This document shows, piece by piece, positions 1 through 5,339 of a stretch of 5,428 nucleotides of DNA (within the stretch, counting starts at the first letter, position 1; each line of letters starts with the position of its first letter). The translations under genes and the position numbers were made by a program. Source of the stretch: Pseudomonadota bacterium (GTDB lineage: Bacteria; Myxococcota; Bradymonadia; UBA4248); contig JAGBXG010000221.1 of NCBI GenBank assembly GCA_017629415.1, forward strand, positions 1-5,428. The letters are read 5' to 3'. The notes beneath the pieces are model-generated. The model searched no databases, was not told the DNA's origin, and saw only the letters and a program-made list of their open reading frames with translations.

Positions 1-110
1 CGGCGCTATTTGCTTTGCAAATACGCGCCTGCCCCCCGCGGCGCTATTTGCTTTGCAAATACGCGCCTGCCCCCTGCGGCGCTATTTGCTTTGCAAATAC
101 GCGCCTGCCC
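1..110. repeat. Three tandem copies of a 38-bp stem-loop repeat
   Basis: Copies run 1-38, 39-76 and 77-110. Copies 1 and 2 differ at one base (C37 versus T75), and copy 3 matches for 34 bases before the sequence departs at 111. Each copy is an imperfect palindrome: GGCGC and TATTTGC, a TTT loop, then GCAAATA and GCGCC with one bulged C. A short C-rich tail follows each stem except the last. The array begins exactly at the window edge, so more copies may lie to the left. A diverged inverted copy lies at 2973-3000. The array shows no CRISPR-type spacers because the units abut directly. Function is unknown; a REP-like or MITE-like element, or transcript-end structure of a gene to the left, are both possible. 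Confidence 0.93.
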
Positions 111-144
111 ATAAGACTTTGCGTATCCTCTGAGGGAACGTCAG

Positions 145-174
145 TTGACAATGTGGCGCGTAACGCGTTACAAT
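145..174 (+). promoter_or_regulatory. Sigma70-type promoter for the GlgA-like gene
   Basis: A perfect -35 box TTGACA (145-150) is followed after 18 bp by TACAAT (169-174), which matches the -10 consensus at five of six positions. The predicted transcript start is near 181, giving a leader of about 113 nt before the chosen start codon at 294. This is the best promoter in the window, and it lies between the repeat array and the first gene. That the promoter is active is inferred from sequence only. Confidence 0.72.
160..171. promoter_or_regulatory. Perfect 12-bp palindrome inside the promoter (candidate operator)
   Basis: GTAACGCGTTAC is its own reverse complement. It occupies the spacer and overlaps the first three bases of the -10 box, a classic place for a repressor site. 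A 12-bp perfect palindrome is expected about once by chance in a window this size, so position is the main argument. I do not recognise it as the site of a particular regulator. Confidence 0.4.
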
Positions 175-186
175 TTATAGTCTTTT

Positions 187-208
187 AGTGTGCCTTGGGT
201 GGCACATT
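187..208 (+). other. Leader hairpin at the predicted 5' end of the transcript
   Basis: TGTGCC (189-194) pairs with GGCACA (201-206) around a 6-nt loop. The stem can extend outward by A187-T208 and a G188-T207 wobble. It would form within about ten bases of the predicted transcript start, where such a stem could protect the 5' end or affect initiation. The rest of the leader shows no riboswitch that I recognise. Confidence 0.4.
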
Positions 209-293
209 GACGGTATTACTAACAGGCAAGATTCATGCGATATTTGGTGTCGTGATTTGGATTTTGCATAAGCTTGAAACGGAATTTGCGAAT

Positions 294-1718
294 ATGATTC
301 GAGTTTTGTATGTCGGAAGTGGGCTCTGTTCAACTCAAAGCATGGCTGCCAAGCTGCCCAAACACCTGATGAACCATTCTGCCGGCGTCGAAGTCGATGT
401 CGTTGTTCCCCATATTTCCGGCATTGATGAAGGCGAAGGCAAACTTGCTGAACGTCTTGTGAAATGTGAGCCTTATGTGGATGGAGCGCATCATCATGTG
501 ACGGTTTTAGAAGGCCGCCGTGATGGTCATATCCGTACGCTTTATATGCACGCTGATTGTCTTTCGAATGGTCTTGGTTTGAATGATGACCATGGCATTC
601 GCGCGTCTGTGGTTTATGCGCATGCCGTTTGTGCTTGGCTGTCTCAGGCCACGCGAGCATATGATGTCGTGCATTGCGATGGCATGGAAACGGCAATTAT
701 TCCGACCATTATGCGGAAATTTTATGGCCATGATGCCCGCGTTGCAGCTGTCAAATCGGTTGTTTCGGTCAAGGGCATTGAAGATAAAGCCGGCATTCCG
801 ATGTACTGGATGGAAAAGATCGGATTTTCGGCTGACATGGCTTCCAGCGATGGCATGGAATTTTATGGCAAATTGAGCATTCTCAAAGGTGCTTATCTCC
901 ATGCAGATGCCATTGCTTTCCCGAATACTTGCATCAAGCGTCGCATTGAAAAAAATCGCGGCAAAGATATCGGCATGGAAGGTGTTCTGTTTGACAAGCT
1001 TGATAAACTTTACACCATCGGTCGTGGCATTTGCGGCAAATGTGCCAATCCCGAAACCGACAAAGCTATTGAGGCCAATTACAGCATCCGTGACATGTCC
1101 GGCAAAACGAAGTGCAAAAATGCCCTGACGCTGAAATATCGCCTCAAGAAGGGGCAGCCTGTCGTGGCTTATATTGGCAATTTGGATGCAGATTCCGGCT
1201 TGAGTCTTGTCAATGATATTCTTGATGATCTGATGGATAATAAAGTCAATCTCGTGATTGCCGGCACAGGCACCGATAATCAGATCAAAACAGTGAATGG
1301 CTGGAAAGATGAATTCAAAGGTCAGATTGCTTTCCTGAATGAAAAAACGTCCTGTGAGGATGTACGCCGTATTTTGAGTGCAGCTGACATTCTTTTATTG
1401 CCTCCCAAACACGAAAATACTTGCACACTTCATCTCGTAGCGATGCGTTACGGATGCGTTGTCGTTGCCAGAAATCAGGGATGTGTTGCCAACGATATCC
1501 AGCGCGTGAAAAATATTGAGAAAATCGCGGATTACGATAACGGATTTACGTTTGCCAGTTTTGACAGCGATGAATTTTATGATGCAGTGATGGATGCTTT
1601 GGATGTTTATGAGTCTGAGGATTGGAATAAAGTGCGAGAAAATGCCATGTCCAAATCTGTCACCCTCAATGATACCGCCAACGACTGTGTCAGCATTTAT
1701 CTTGCGTTAAAAGGTTAA
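294..1718 (+). CDS. GlgA-family (GT5) glycogen synthase-like protein with degenerate active site
   Basis: The 474-residue product matches bacterial glycogen synthase (E. coli GlgA, 477 aa) along its whole length in a GT-B layout. The opening MIRVLYV matches the GlgA N-terminus. Other anchors are DVVH (124-127), DGMEFYGKLSILKG (186-199), GMEG (227-230), NPETD (252-256), GTG (324-326), and RRILSAAD leading to E374. GlgA normally moves glucose from ADP-glucose to a growing glucan in the cytoplasm. Compared with E. coli residues, the KTGG loop with Lys15 is absent, Asp137 becomes G130, His161 becomes K160, Arg300 becomes N296 and Lys305 becomes S301; only Glu377 persists as E374. Catalysis is therefore doubtful. 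ATG 294 was chosen because the family begins there and GGAA lies 9 nt upstream. An in-frame TTG at 195 would add 33 residues unlike the family. The reading frame is intact, so this is not an obvious pseudogene. It probably shares an mRNA with the next gene. Confidence 0.85.
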   Translation: MIRVLYVGSGLCSTQSMAAKLPKHLMNHSAGVEVDVVVPHISGIDEGEGKLAERLVKCEPYVDGAHHHVTVLEGRRDGHIRTLYMHADCLSNGLGLNDDHGIRASVVYAHAVCAWLSQATRAYDVVHCDGMETAIIPTIMRKFYGHDARVAAVKSVVSVKGIEDKAGIPMYWMEKIGFSADMASSDGMEFYGKLSILKGAYLHADAIAFPNTCIKRRIEKNRGKDIGMEGVLFDKLDKLYTIGRGICGKCANPETDKAIEANYSIRDMSGKTKCKNALTLKYRLKKGQPVVAYIGNLDADSGLSLVNDILDDLMDNKVNLVIAGTGTDNQIKTVNGWKDEFKGQIAFLNEKTSCEDVRRILSAADILLLPPKHENTCTLHLVAMRYGCVVVARNQGCVANDIQRVKNIEKIADYDNGFTFASFDSDEFYDAVMDALDVYESEDWNKVRENAMSKSVTLNDTANDCVSIYLALKG

Positions 1719-1731
1719 GCCAATATTGCAC

Positions 1732-1770
1732 AGAGGCAAGCCGCAAGGGCGTCTTGCCTTGCTGCCTCTT
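1732..1770 (+). other. Long hairpin between the first two genes
   Basis: AGAGGCA (1732-1738) pairs perfectly with TGCCTCT (1763-1769). An inner stem GCAAG (1743-1747) pairs with CTTGC (1753-1757) around GGCGT, and two more pairs are possible between the stems. Only three T residues follow (1769-1771), so it is a poor terminator. It ends four bases before the GGAG of the next gene, so it may attenuate, process or modulate expression of that gene. Positions 1719-1786 contain nothing else. Confidence 0.5.
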
Positions 1771-1773
1771 TAT

Positions 1774-1777
1774 GGAG
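1774..1777 (+). promoter_or_regulatory. Ribosome binding site that sets the start at 1787
   Basis: GGAG lies 9 nt before ATG 1787. An earlier in-frame ATG at 1772 overlaps this site and has no Shine-Dalgarno sequence, and the TTG at 1754 sits inside the intergenic hairpin. The start at 1787 is therefore preferred. Confidence 0.65.
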
Positions 1778-1786
1778 ATATCAATC

Positions 1787-2914
1787 ATGTCGCCACAAAT
1801 GGAATCCATTATTCAAACCATTGCTTCATTCAAAGAGGCTATCAGCATGCGTCAGGCTGAGCTTGCAGAGCAAGACCGTGAAATCCTGGATGAAGAGACA
1901 TTTTGTACCGTTCTTTCAGGTCTGCCGTCTTTCCGCCGTTTGCCTGGTGTGCCCGAACACATGGGATTTGAAGGGCTTTATCATTGCGATACTCCCGAAA
2001 ATGCCCAGGAACTTAAAGATTATCTCCAAAATGTATTCGGGATTACTGACGAAGAAACACTCGTTCAGCAGAAACAAGAGTTTTTCCATATTTTTAACGA
2101 ATATTATGATTTTGCCTGTGAATGGGACGGTTCGCCGAATTTTGAAGTCGATGAACTCGAAGAAGAAGGCAAAGCAGCTTATACCAACAGCCGTGATTTT
2201 TCCGCGCTTTTGCGCGATTTTGTCGGTCAGCAGGGATATGCAGCATGGGATATCGGCGAACGCATCATGCTGATTCGCGCCGCCTGTGCATGCGGAATTA
2301 TCGAGGATAATACTGCCATTCGCTTGATCGTGGATGAAGCCAAAATTGCAAACGAGCTTTTTGATAATTTTGGAGATTATGCCATCAGTGCCCTGTGCGG
2401 CTGTGTCTATTTTATGTTCGTTTCCATGGGAAGAACCGAAGAAGAAGGCCTTTCGGGATTCCTCGAAATTAATATGCAAATCATTTCAAAGTTGTTTGAA
2501 GATGATATCTGGTCACTCAATGCCTGGATGCAGAAGAATTTCAAACAGCTTGCGATTCGCGATGAACAAGTTCAGCAGATTTTGGGCGAAGAATATCAAG
2601 GTCTGACGGCTGTTGCTGCCGATCGCATTCTGTGCGACGGTTACCGCATTTCTGTTATGCTTCGCGAACCTTCTGTGGCTCCAAGTGACTCGGGATGGCG
2701 TTTCTTTGCCGGCGATGAAGATCAGGAATATTTGGCCGATGGCAATAACTTTGGGGCACTCGATCTGAACCTCATTATCAATTACTCCCCCGATTGTGCC
2801 GATTTTCTCGATATGCCGGTCGGAACATTTATTGTCCGCAATGATGAAGGTATTCTCGAAGTCATGCCGACTCCCCAGGGAACACCTGATGGTGAACCCA
2901 TTGCATTCGGCTAA
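1787..2914 (+). CDS. DUF1266 and DUF2185 (Imm33-like) domain protein
   Basis: The product is a 375-residue soluble, acidic protein with no signal peptide or membrane segment. Residues about 1-150 are helical, Glu-rich and not recognised. Residues about 150-250 resemble DUF1266, with the typical AWDIGERIMLIRAACACG (153-170) pattern followed by the NFGDYA and GC motifs. Residues about 278-353 look like DUF2185, also called Imm33: DSGWRFFAGDEDQEYL (301-316), then NYSPDCADFLDMPVGTF (332-348). DUF2185 is listed among predicted immunity proteins of polymorphic toxin systems, but no toxin gene is adjacent here, so a role in immunity is only a possibility. The gene lies 68 bp behind the GlgA-like gene, without a promoter of its own that I can see, and ends before an intrinsic terminator, so co-transcription is likely. 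Biochemical function is unknown. Confidence 0.85.
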   Translation: MSPQMESIIQTIASFKEAISMRQAELAEQDREILDEETFCTVLSGLPSFRRLPGVPEHMGFEGLYHCDTPENAQELKDYLQNVFGITDEETLVQQKQEFFHIFNEYYDFACEWDGSPNFEVDELEEEGKAAYTNSRDFSALLRDFVGQQGYAAWDIGERIMLIRAACACGIIEDNTAIRLIVDEAKIANELFDNFGDYAISALCGCVYFMFVSMGRTEEEGLSGFLEINMQIISKLFEDDIWSLNAWMQKNFKQLAIRDEQVQQILGEEYQGLTAVAADRILCDGYRISVMLREPSVAPSDSGWRFFAGDEDQEYLADGNNFGALDLNLIINYSPDCADFLDMPVGTFIVRNDEGILEVMPTPQGTPDGEPIAFG

Positions 2915-2945
2915 AAAAAGAACTGTGTGATACGGGATCGGGCGT

Positions 2946-2962
2946 TGCGGGCGGAGCCCGCA
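2946..2962. repeat. GC-rich stem-loop
   Basis: TGCGGGC (2946-2952) and GCCCGCA (2956-2962) form a perfect 7-bp stem around GGA. No T-run follows, so it is not a terminator by itself. It is the first of three stem-loops lying within 75 bp. Confidence 0.7.
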
Positions 2963-2972
2963 TGGGGGGGTA

Positions 2973-3000
2973 GGCGCGTATTGGCGCAGCCAATAGCGCC
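2973..3000 (-). repeat. Diverged inverted copy of the 38-bp stem-loop repeat
   Basis: The reverse complement has the same outer arms as the units at 1-110: GGCGCTATT and AATACGCGCC, including the bulged base, and is also followed by a C-run. In the stem, one T-A pair of the left copies is replaced by G-C on both arms, and the loop changes from TTT to TGC. Pairing is therefore preserved while sequence changed, which points to selection for, or a common structured origin of, the hairpin. Confidence 0.85.
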
Positions 3001-3003
3001 GCA

Positions 3004-3019
3004 GGGGGGCTTGCCCCCC
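3004..3019. repeat. G/C-run stem-loop
   Basis: GGGGGGC (3004-3010) and GCCCCCC (3013-3019) are perfectly complementary around TT. It directly adjoins the repeat copy at 2973-3000 and may be part of the same composite element. Confidence 0.7.
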
Positions 3020-3069
3020 ATCATAAACTCCTTCAGCCTTGGCAATATTTACAGCATTGAACCATTATG

Positions 3070-3094
3070 ACGTCGCCTTGCGCGGCGTTTTTTT
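3070..3094 (+). terminator. Intrinsic terminator closing the GlgA-like/DUF1266 unit
   Basis: ACGTCGC (3070-3076) pairs with GCGGCGT (3082-3088), including one T-G wobble, around the loop CTTGC. The stem runs straight into seven T residues (3088-3094), followed by ATTTT. This is the expected form of a Rho-independent terminator on the + strand. It lies 155 bp past the stop of the preceding gene, so the stem-loops at 2946-3019 would be part of that gene's 3' untranslated region. Confidence 0.8.
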
Positions 3095-3201
3095 ATTTTC
3101 AGGTTTCGGCGGTTTTAAAATATGTTCCACGAAGGATATCCCTGCGATGCATCTTGTGTGGTATATGTGGTTGTTGTGTTCCGGCATGGAGCAAAAGCGT
3201 T

Positions 3202-3233
3202 TTGATAACTTTGAAGCGTCTGTTCGCTAGAAT
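3202..3233 (+). promoter_or_regulatory. Possible weak promoter for the transporter
   Basis: TAGAAT (3228-3233) matches the -10 consensus at five of six positions. The best upstream box is TTGATA (3202-3207), but the 20-bp spacer is longer than usual. The transporter follows a terminator, so a promoter is expected somewhere in 3095-3250; this is the best candidate that I see. Confidence 0.3.
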
Positions 3234-3249
3234 AGAGCATTGCATCAAT

Positions 3250-3255
3250 GGAGGA
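3250..3255 (+). promoter_or_regulatory. Ribosome binding site of the transporter gene
   Basis: GGAGGA precedes ATG 3266 by 10 nt and TTG 3260 by 4 nt. The in-frame ATG at 3248 overlaps the site and has no Shine-Dalgarno sequence of its own. ATG 3266 is preferred; 3260 is possible. Confidence 0.7.
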
Positions 3256-3265
3256 AAATTTGAGT

Positions 3266-4762
3266 ATGACAAATCATGATGACGATGTGAATGCAACGTC
3301 AAGCCTTGAAACCGATGAGCATGCCGATAGTCATGCTGGAACTGATGATGTGGTGGAAAAGGATGAGGCCGTTGAAGAAAGTTTGACTGTGGGCCAGGCT
3401 ATCAAAAAAGGGTTGAGAGAAACTATCGATACTTTTAAAGCCTTAAAGACAGCACCGCGTGAAATCATTGGTGTCAATGTCATTAATATTATTGAAGGTA
3501 TGGCCTATTTTGGCACATTGACTTATCTCGTGCTTTTCATGAGCAGCAATATAGGTCTGGGCGATATCCATGCTTCGTATGTTGTCACGGCATTTATGAT
3601 GACCGTTACCATTTCGCAGCTGCTCTTTGGCGGTATTTCAGACAGACTTGGCGCCAAAAAAGCCCTGGGGGTTGCATTAATCGTCCTTGTTTTAGGCCGT
3701 TTTATCGTTGGATTTTCAGAATCTGTTTTAGGAAGCGCAGGCACAGGATTATGGTCGCCGATTTTTTGGGTCGTCAGCGTTGCATTGCTTGTCGTTGGCT
3801 TGGCATACGGTTTGTATCAACCTGCGATTTATTCCGTGACGCGGCAGTATTCTGACGAAAAAACATCTGCAGTGTCTTATGCGCTTTTGTATGCCGGCAT
3901 GAATCTGGGCGCATTTATGATTGGTCTAGCTTTGCCGCATATTCGCAAATTTTCGAGCGATATGATGGGCGGCAATGGGTATTCCGGCAGCCTTATTTTC
4001 ATTGCCGCAATTATGTTGTTGGCCGCTTTTGCTTACATTGGCTTTATTGTCTTATCGCGTAACAAACCCATCCATCCTGCCAAAGATGAAAACGCGGAAG
4101 GACAAGAAACAGCCAAATCATTATCTTTGATTGAAAGGATGAAACGTCATCCGCTGGCAGATTTGCGTTTTGATTTCTTTATTTTCATTTTGATTCCTGT
4201 TCAGACGTTGTTTGCTTATCAAAATATTCTGATTCCGGCTTACTTGGAACGTTGTTACACGGCATATCCGTCGATTTCCGGGAATTTTGAAACATTCAGC
4301 AATCTCAATCCTTTGATCGTCTTTGTGGCTGCGCCGGTGATTGCAGCTTTGACAGCACGGGCTAATGTTTACAAGATGATGATCATCGGCACGATGGTCA
4401 TGGCTGTTCCGACGTTCCTGCTTTGCATTGGCGAACAACCTGTGACATTTTTAACGTTTGTTCTGTTGATGTCGATTGGGGAATCGATGTGGCAGCCGAG
4501 ATTTTTACAGCACGTGGCTGAAATTGCCCCCAAAGACAAAGTCGGTGCCTATATGGGCATTGCCCAGTTGCCTTGGTTCCTGACGAAATTTATTGTTGGT
4601 CTTTATGCCGGTCATGCCATGGCCTCCTTCATCCCCGAATTAACGGAAGGCGTGACCCAGAATCCGCAATTGATGTGGTTCATTTTTGCTTGCGTGGCAA
4701 TGATTTCACCCGTTGCTTTGATTCTGGCTAAGAATTGGATGAACCCGAAAAAATCGGCATGA
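3266..4762 (+). CDS. POT/PTR2-like MFS transporter
   Basis: This 498-residue inner-membrane protein has an acidic, probably disordered N-terminal tail (1-40) and about twelve hydrophobic helices starting near residue 66. A hydrophilic loop (265-300) joins its two halves. The MFS loop motif GGISDRLGAKK (122-132) is clear. Resemblance to proton-coupled oligopeptide transporters comes from EGMAYFGTLTYLVLFM (77-92), set against the family's ERFxYYG helix, from GLYQP (182-186), from LLYAGMNLGAF (207-217, the FYxxINxG region), and from GESMWQP before APKDK (405-425). However, the ExxER motif reads N74xxE77G78, and the usual helix-4 Lys is Q185. E406 in helix 10 is kept. Peptide transport is thus unproven, and the substrate may differ. 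The gene follows a terminator, so it is probably transcribed alone. The next gene is 577 bp away. Confidence 0.85.
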   Translation: MTNHDDDVNATSSLETDEHADSHAGTDDVVEKDEAVEESLTVGQAIKKGLRETIDTFKALKTAPREIIGVNVINIIEGMAYFGTLTYLVLFMSSNIGLGDIHASYVVTAFMMTVTISQLLFGGISDRLGAKKALGVALIVLVLGRFIVGFSESVLGSAGTGLWSPIFWVVSVALLVVGLAYGLYQPAIYSVTRQYSDEKTSAVSYALLYAGMNLGAFMIGLALPHIRKFSSDMMGGNGYSGSLIFIAAIMLLAAFAYIGFIVLSRNKPIHPAKDENAEGQETAKSLSLIERMKRHPLADLRFDFFIFILIPVQTLFAYQNILIPAYLERCYTAYPSISGNFETFSNLNPLIVFVAAPVIAALTARANVYKMMIIGTMVMAVPTFLLCIGEQPVTFLTFVLLMSIGESMWQPRFLQHVAEIAPKDKVGAYMGIAQLPWFLTKFIVGLYAGHAMASFIPELTEGVTQNPQLMWFIFACVAMISPVALILAKNWMNPKKSA

Positions 4763-4780
4763 TGAGTTTTTGGGGGATTT

Positions 4781-4934
4781 GCCGGGACTTTGCCTTGCAC
4801 GGTGTGTGCAAAGGTCTTTTGGGGCTTTGTCCCAAACTACGCCAAGGGGCTGAGCCCCTTGGAACCCATCATAAATTTGACGTTTTTGTAAGTTCGCCAG
4901 GGACTGATAATTATCGTTTTTTGGAAAAATGGGG
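4781..4934 (+). repeat. Intergenic structured repeat, copy A
   Basis: By my count it has 16 mismatches in 134 ungapped positions with copy B, at a constant offset of 217 bp (4801-4934 against 5018-5151). A looser match extends upstream to about 4781. It contains two hairpins. TTTGGG (4818-4823) pairs with CCCAAA (4831-4836), and CCAAGGGGC (4842-4850) pairs perfectly with GCCCCTTGG (4854-4862) around TGA. The invariant block after the hairpins includes TTTGACGTTTTTGTAAGTTC (4876-4895). Confidence 0.85.
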
Positions 4935-4998
4935 ATATGCTCTCCGTTTTTTGTCCCAGCAACATACCACTTCGTCAACGATTTGTGATTTTGCGTAT

Positions 4999-5151
4999 GC
5001 CGTGGGGCTTTGCCCATGGTGTGCGCAAAGTTCTTTTGGGGCTTTGTCCCAAACTATGCCAAGGGGCTGAGCCCTTTGGAACTCAGCTTAGATTTGACGT
5101 TTTTGTAAGTTCGCCCGGTACCGATAACTCTCGTTTTCTGAAAAACTGGGG
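4999..5151 (+). repeat. Intergenic structured repeat, copy B
   Basis: This copy keeps both hairpins of copy A. TTTGGG (5035-5040) pairs with CCCAAA (5048-5053), and CCAAGGGGC (5059-5067) pairs with GCCCTTTGG (5071-5079). The single change in the second stem turns a G-C pair into G-U if read as + strand RNA. Upstream, a further small stem, TGGGGC with GCCCA (5003-5016, one bulged G), is particular to this copy. Confidence 0.85.
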
Positions 5152-5159
5152 CTCTGTAT

Positions 5160-5221
5160 CCCATTCCGCGTTGGATAAACTTCATGATTCGCGGAAAACA
5201 TGGGCTTTTTTATTTTTTTTT
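5160..5221 (+). terminator. Strong intrinsic terminator before the exported protein gene
   Basis: CCCA (5160-5163) and TTCCGCG (5164-5170) pair with CGCGGAA (5190-5196) and TGGG (5201-5204), with a 19-nt loop and a 4-nt bulge. Six T residues, an A and nine more T residues follow. It lies about 400 bp beyond the transporter stop codon, so either that mRNA has a very long structured 3' end or a separate transcript in the gap ends here. Confidence 0.7.
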
Positions 5222-5253
5222 AATTTTGGCATATTTTTGCAAGTGGTCCGTTT

Positions 5254-5288
5254 ATGCGGCAAGGACAGAGTTTGTCATCAGTCCGCAT
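5254..5288. promoter_or_regulatory. Inverted repeat in the leader of the exported protein gene
   Basis: ATGCGG (5254-5259) pairs with CCGCAT (5283-5288). Inside it, GACA (5264-5267) pairs with TGTC (5273-5276). It could be an operator or a leader hairpin between the terminator and the gene. I see no convincing promoter here: the nearest -35-like boxes lack a well placed -10 box. Confidence 0.3.
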
Positions 5289-5326
5289 GAGAAGGCTGTT
5301 TTTTAGGTTTTACGCAAAGATATGGC

Positions 5327-5332
5327 GGAGGA
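5327..5332 (+). promoter_or_regulatory. Ribosome binding site of the exported protein gene
   Basis: GGAGGA lies 7 nt before ATG 5340, the best-spaced Shine-Dalgarno sequence in the window. It is the main reason, with the signal peptide, to call a gene at the right edge. Confidence 0.8.
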
Positions 5333-5339
5333 AATAAGA

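Larger units (their letters stand above)
2915..3265. other. 351-bp intergenic region: stem-loops, terminator, transporter leader
   Basis: This gap holds three consecutive GC-rich stem-loops (2946-3019), an intrinsic terminator (3070-3094) and about 170 bp of AT-richer sequence leading to the transporter. A possible 63-codon reading frame crosses the terminator and has no ribosome binding site, so I do not call a gene. No RNA gene is recognised. Confidence 0.7.
4763..5339. other. 577-bp intergenic region with duplicated hairpins and a terminator
   Basis: The gap contains a direct duplication (4781-4934 and 4999-5151), unrelated AT-rich sequence between the copies, a strong terminator (5160-5221), and a leader with an inverted repeat before the exported protein. 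Open frames on both strands run through the repeats, but none has a good ribosome binding site. I recognise no tRNA, rRNA or known RNA family. Confidence 0.7.

Noticed and set aside
1..110. CRISPR array
   Set aside because: Units abut at a constant 38-bp period without distinct spacers, and no cas gene is visible.
195..293. N-terminal extension of the GlgA-like gene from a TTG at 195
   Set aside because: The TTG lies in the loop of a leader hairpin and has no Shine-Dalgarno sequence. The added 33 residues do not resemble GlgA, whose N-terminus matches MIRVLYV from 294.
175..696. 173-codon minus-strand open frame opposite the GlgA-like gene
   Set aside because: It is antisense to a clearly conserved protein, rich in His and Arg as expected of a shadow frame, and resembles nothing I recognise. 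The shorter frames at 507-902 and 1916-2479 on the same strand are rejected for the same reason.
3017..3027. Shared 11-mer CCCATCATAAA at 3017-3027 and 4865-4875, each after a GC hairpin
   Set aside because: Roughly three or four 11-mer matches are expected by chance in a window this long, so the match alone does not link the two repeat families.
3039..3230. Possible 63-codon gene before the transporter
   Set aside because: It runs through the intrinsic terminator at 3070-3094 and lacks a ribosome binding site.
4735..5290. Small open frames through the duplicated hairpins (4735-5070, 4937-5290 on +; 4706-5017 on -)
   Set aside because: They begin in the transporter or in repeats, lack ribosome binding sites, and 4937-5290 crosses the terminator. 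The shared peptides are explained by the DNA duplication, though I list the codon-position pattern as a minor finding.
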